Assembly (NCBI GenBank): GCA_003075315.1 | Contig: QDFQ01000005.1 | Span: 1-64,000 of the forward strand | DNA length: 64,000 bases | Direction: 5' to 3' | Source of the DNA: Arthrobacter sp. TPD3018 | GTDB lineage: Bacteria; Pseudomonadota; Alphaproteobacteria; Sphingomonadales; Sphingomonadaceae | In this document: positions 63,354-64,000 of the stretch, in pieces | How positions within the stretch are numbered: the first letter of the stretch is position 1 | Layout of the letters: each line of letters begins with the position of its first letter | Made by a program: the position numbers and the translations under genes | Notes under the pieces: generated by a model | The model's database searches: none | What the model was told of the DNA's origin: nothing | What the model saw: the letters and a program-made list of their open reading frames with translations, nothing else

Positions 63354-64000
63354 GCGACGTCGTCGCGGCGCAGCGGGCCGCGCTCGATATTCTGTACCGC
63401 CGGCACCTGACGCTGGGCAGCCGCTATGCGCTGCTCGACTTTCCCGAGCACGCCAATGTCGGCGACAGCGCGATCTGGCTGGGCGAATTGGTGATGCTGC
63501 GCGGCATCACCGGGCGCGATCCGGACTATGTCTGCACTTGGCACGATTTCGACGAACAGGCGCTGCGCACGGCCTGCCCGGAGGGCATCGTCTTCCTGCA
63601 CGGGGGCGGCAATCTGGGCGACATCTGGCCGCACCACCAGCAGCTGCGCGAAACCGTGCTCGAGCGGCTGCGCGACCGGACCGTGGTGCAGCTGCCGCAG
63701 TCGATCCACTTCCGCGACGCGTCGGCAGCCGCGCGGTTCGCGGGCATAGCAACACGGCATCCGCAGCTGACGCTCTACGCGCGCGACACCGCCAGCCTCG
63801 CCATCGCACAACAAATGGTTGGGGCAATCGCGGCGCTCGCCCCTGATTCCGCCTTTGCGCTCGGGGGGCAGGCGCGCCGGGGGCCGGACGTGCCGGTGCT
63901 GGCGCTGATGCGCACGGACAAGGAGCGCGTCGGTGACGCCCCGGCGTTGCCAGCGGGCGCATTCGTCTGCGACTGGCTGGAGGACGACGAAGGCCTGGCC
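63350..64000 (+). CDS. polysaccharide pyruvyl transferase family protein (3' part missing)
   Basis: 217 residues to the window end, frame still open. LLDFPEHANVGDSAIWLGE and IVFLHGGGNLGDIWPHHQ are the PF04230 signatures, and VVQLPQSIHFRD follows. Such enzymes transfer pyruvate from PEP to sugars as a ketal, as in xanthan (GumL) and succinoglycan (ExoV) synthesis. ATG overlaps the preceding stop by 4 bp. It marks the operon as making a pyruvylated glycan. Confidence 0.9.
   Translation, partial: MSDVVAAQRAALDILYRRHLTLGSRYALLDFPEHANVGDSAIWLGELVMLRGITGRDPDYVCTWHDFDEQALRTACPEGIVFLHGGGNLGDIWPHHQQLRETVLERLRDRTVVQLPQSIHFRDASAAARFAGIATRHPQLTLYARDTASLAIAQQMVGAIAALAPDSAFALGGQARRGPDVPVLALMRTDKERVGDAPALPAGAFVCDWLEDDEGLA

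Overview
The window is GC-rich, gene-dense DNA from an alphaproteobacterium, most likely Sphingomonas or a close sphingomonad. The evidence is the zwf-pgl-edd-glk-eda Entner-Doudoroff set, the fabD-fabG-acpP-fabF-mltG order, the mreBCD-mrdA-rodA cluster, TonB-dependent receptors and dispersed palindromic intergenic repeats. The species call rests on gene order and protein sequence only.

Layout. 1-5.3 kb: glucose-6-phosphate to pyruvate/glyceraldehyde-3-P by the Entner-Doudoroff route (zwf is cut by the window start). 5.3-6 kb: palindromic repeats and a small STAS/SpoIIAA-like protein. 6-11 kb (minus strand): fatty-acid synthesis operon fabD-[GxxExxY]-fabG-acpP-fabF-mltG, interrupted by a small GxxExxY gene bracketed by inverted repeats. 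11.1-13 kb: RcnB-like protein and the ribosomal operon rpsF-rpsR-rplI with a strong terminator. 13-15.5 kb: a micro-lipoprotein ORF, a second STAS-like protein and mutL. 15.6-21.3 kb: rod-shape operon mreB-mreC-mreD-mrdA-rodA. 21.4-26 kb: tRNA-Lys(CTT), a secreted S9 peptidase, a DUF3253 protein and a ZIP-family transporter.

26-50.5 kb is a choline/glycine-betaine catabolic island. The inferred route is choline -> betaine aldehyde (BetA) -> glycine betaine (ALDH half of a BetI-BetB fusion) -> dimethylglycine (GbcAB) -> sarcosine (DMGDH, electrons to EtfAB) -> glycine (SoxBDAG) -> serine (GlyA) -> pyruvate (SdaA). One-carbon units are carried on tetrahydrofolate, with PurU and a FolB paralogue encoded in the same operon. 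A GlxA/GbdR-type AraC regulator sits divergent to the etfBA-purU-dmgdh-folB-gbcAB operon. A LysR regulator, a prolyl-tRNA-deacylase-like protein and an APC permease complete the region. The most unusual gene is the in-frame fusion of the TetR-family repressor BetI to betaine-aldehyde dehydrogenase, preceded by two BetI-like palindromes.

50.5-58 kb holds a 1.1-kb noncoding stretch, two TonB-dependent receptors, a decayed CxxCW rhodanese-like gene and an HSL-type esterase. 58.2 kb to the end is a tightly overlapping operon: a sucrose-phosphate-synthase-like glycosyltransferase fused to an intact HAD phosphatase, three more glycosyltransferases and a polysaccharide pyruvyl transferase that runs off the window. 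It probably makes a pyruvylated glycan or a sucrose-like compound.

No CRISPR array, rRNA, complete insertion sequence or prophage was seen.
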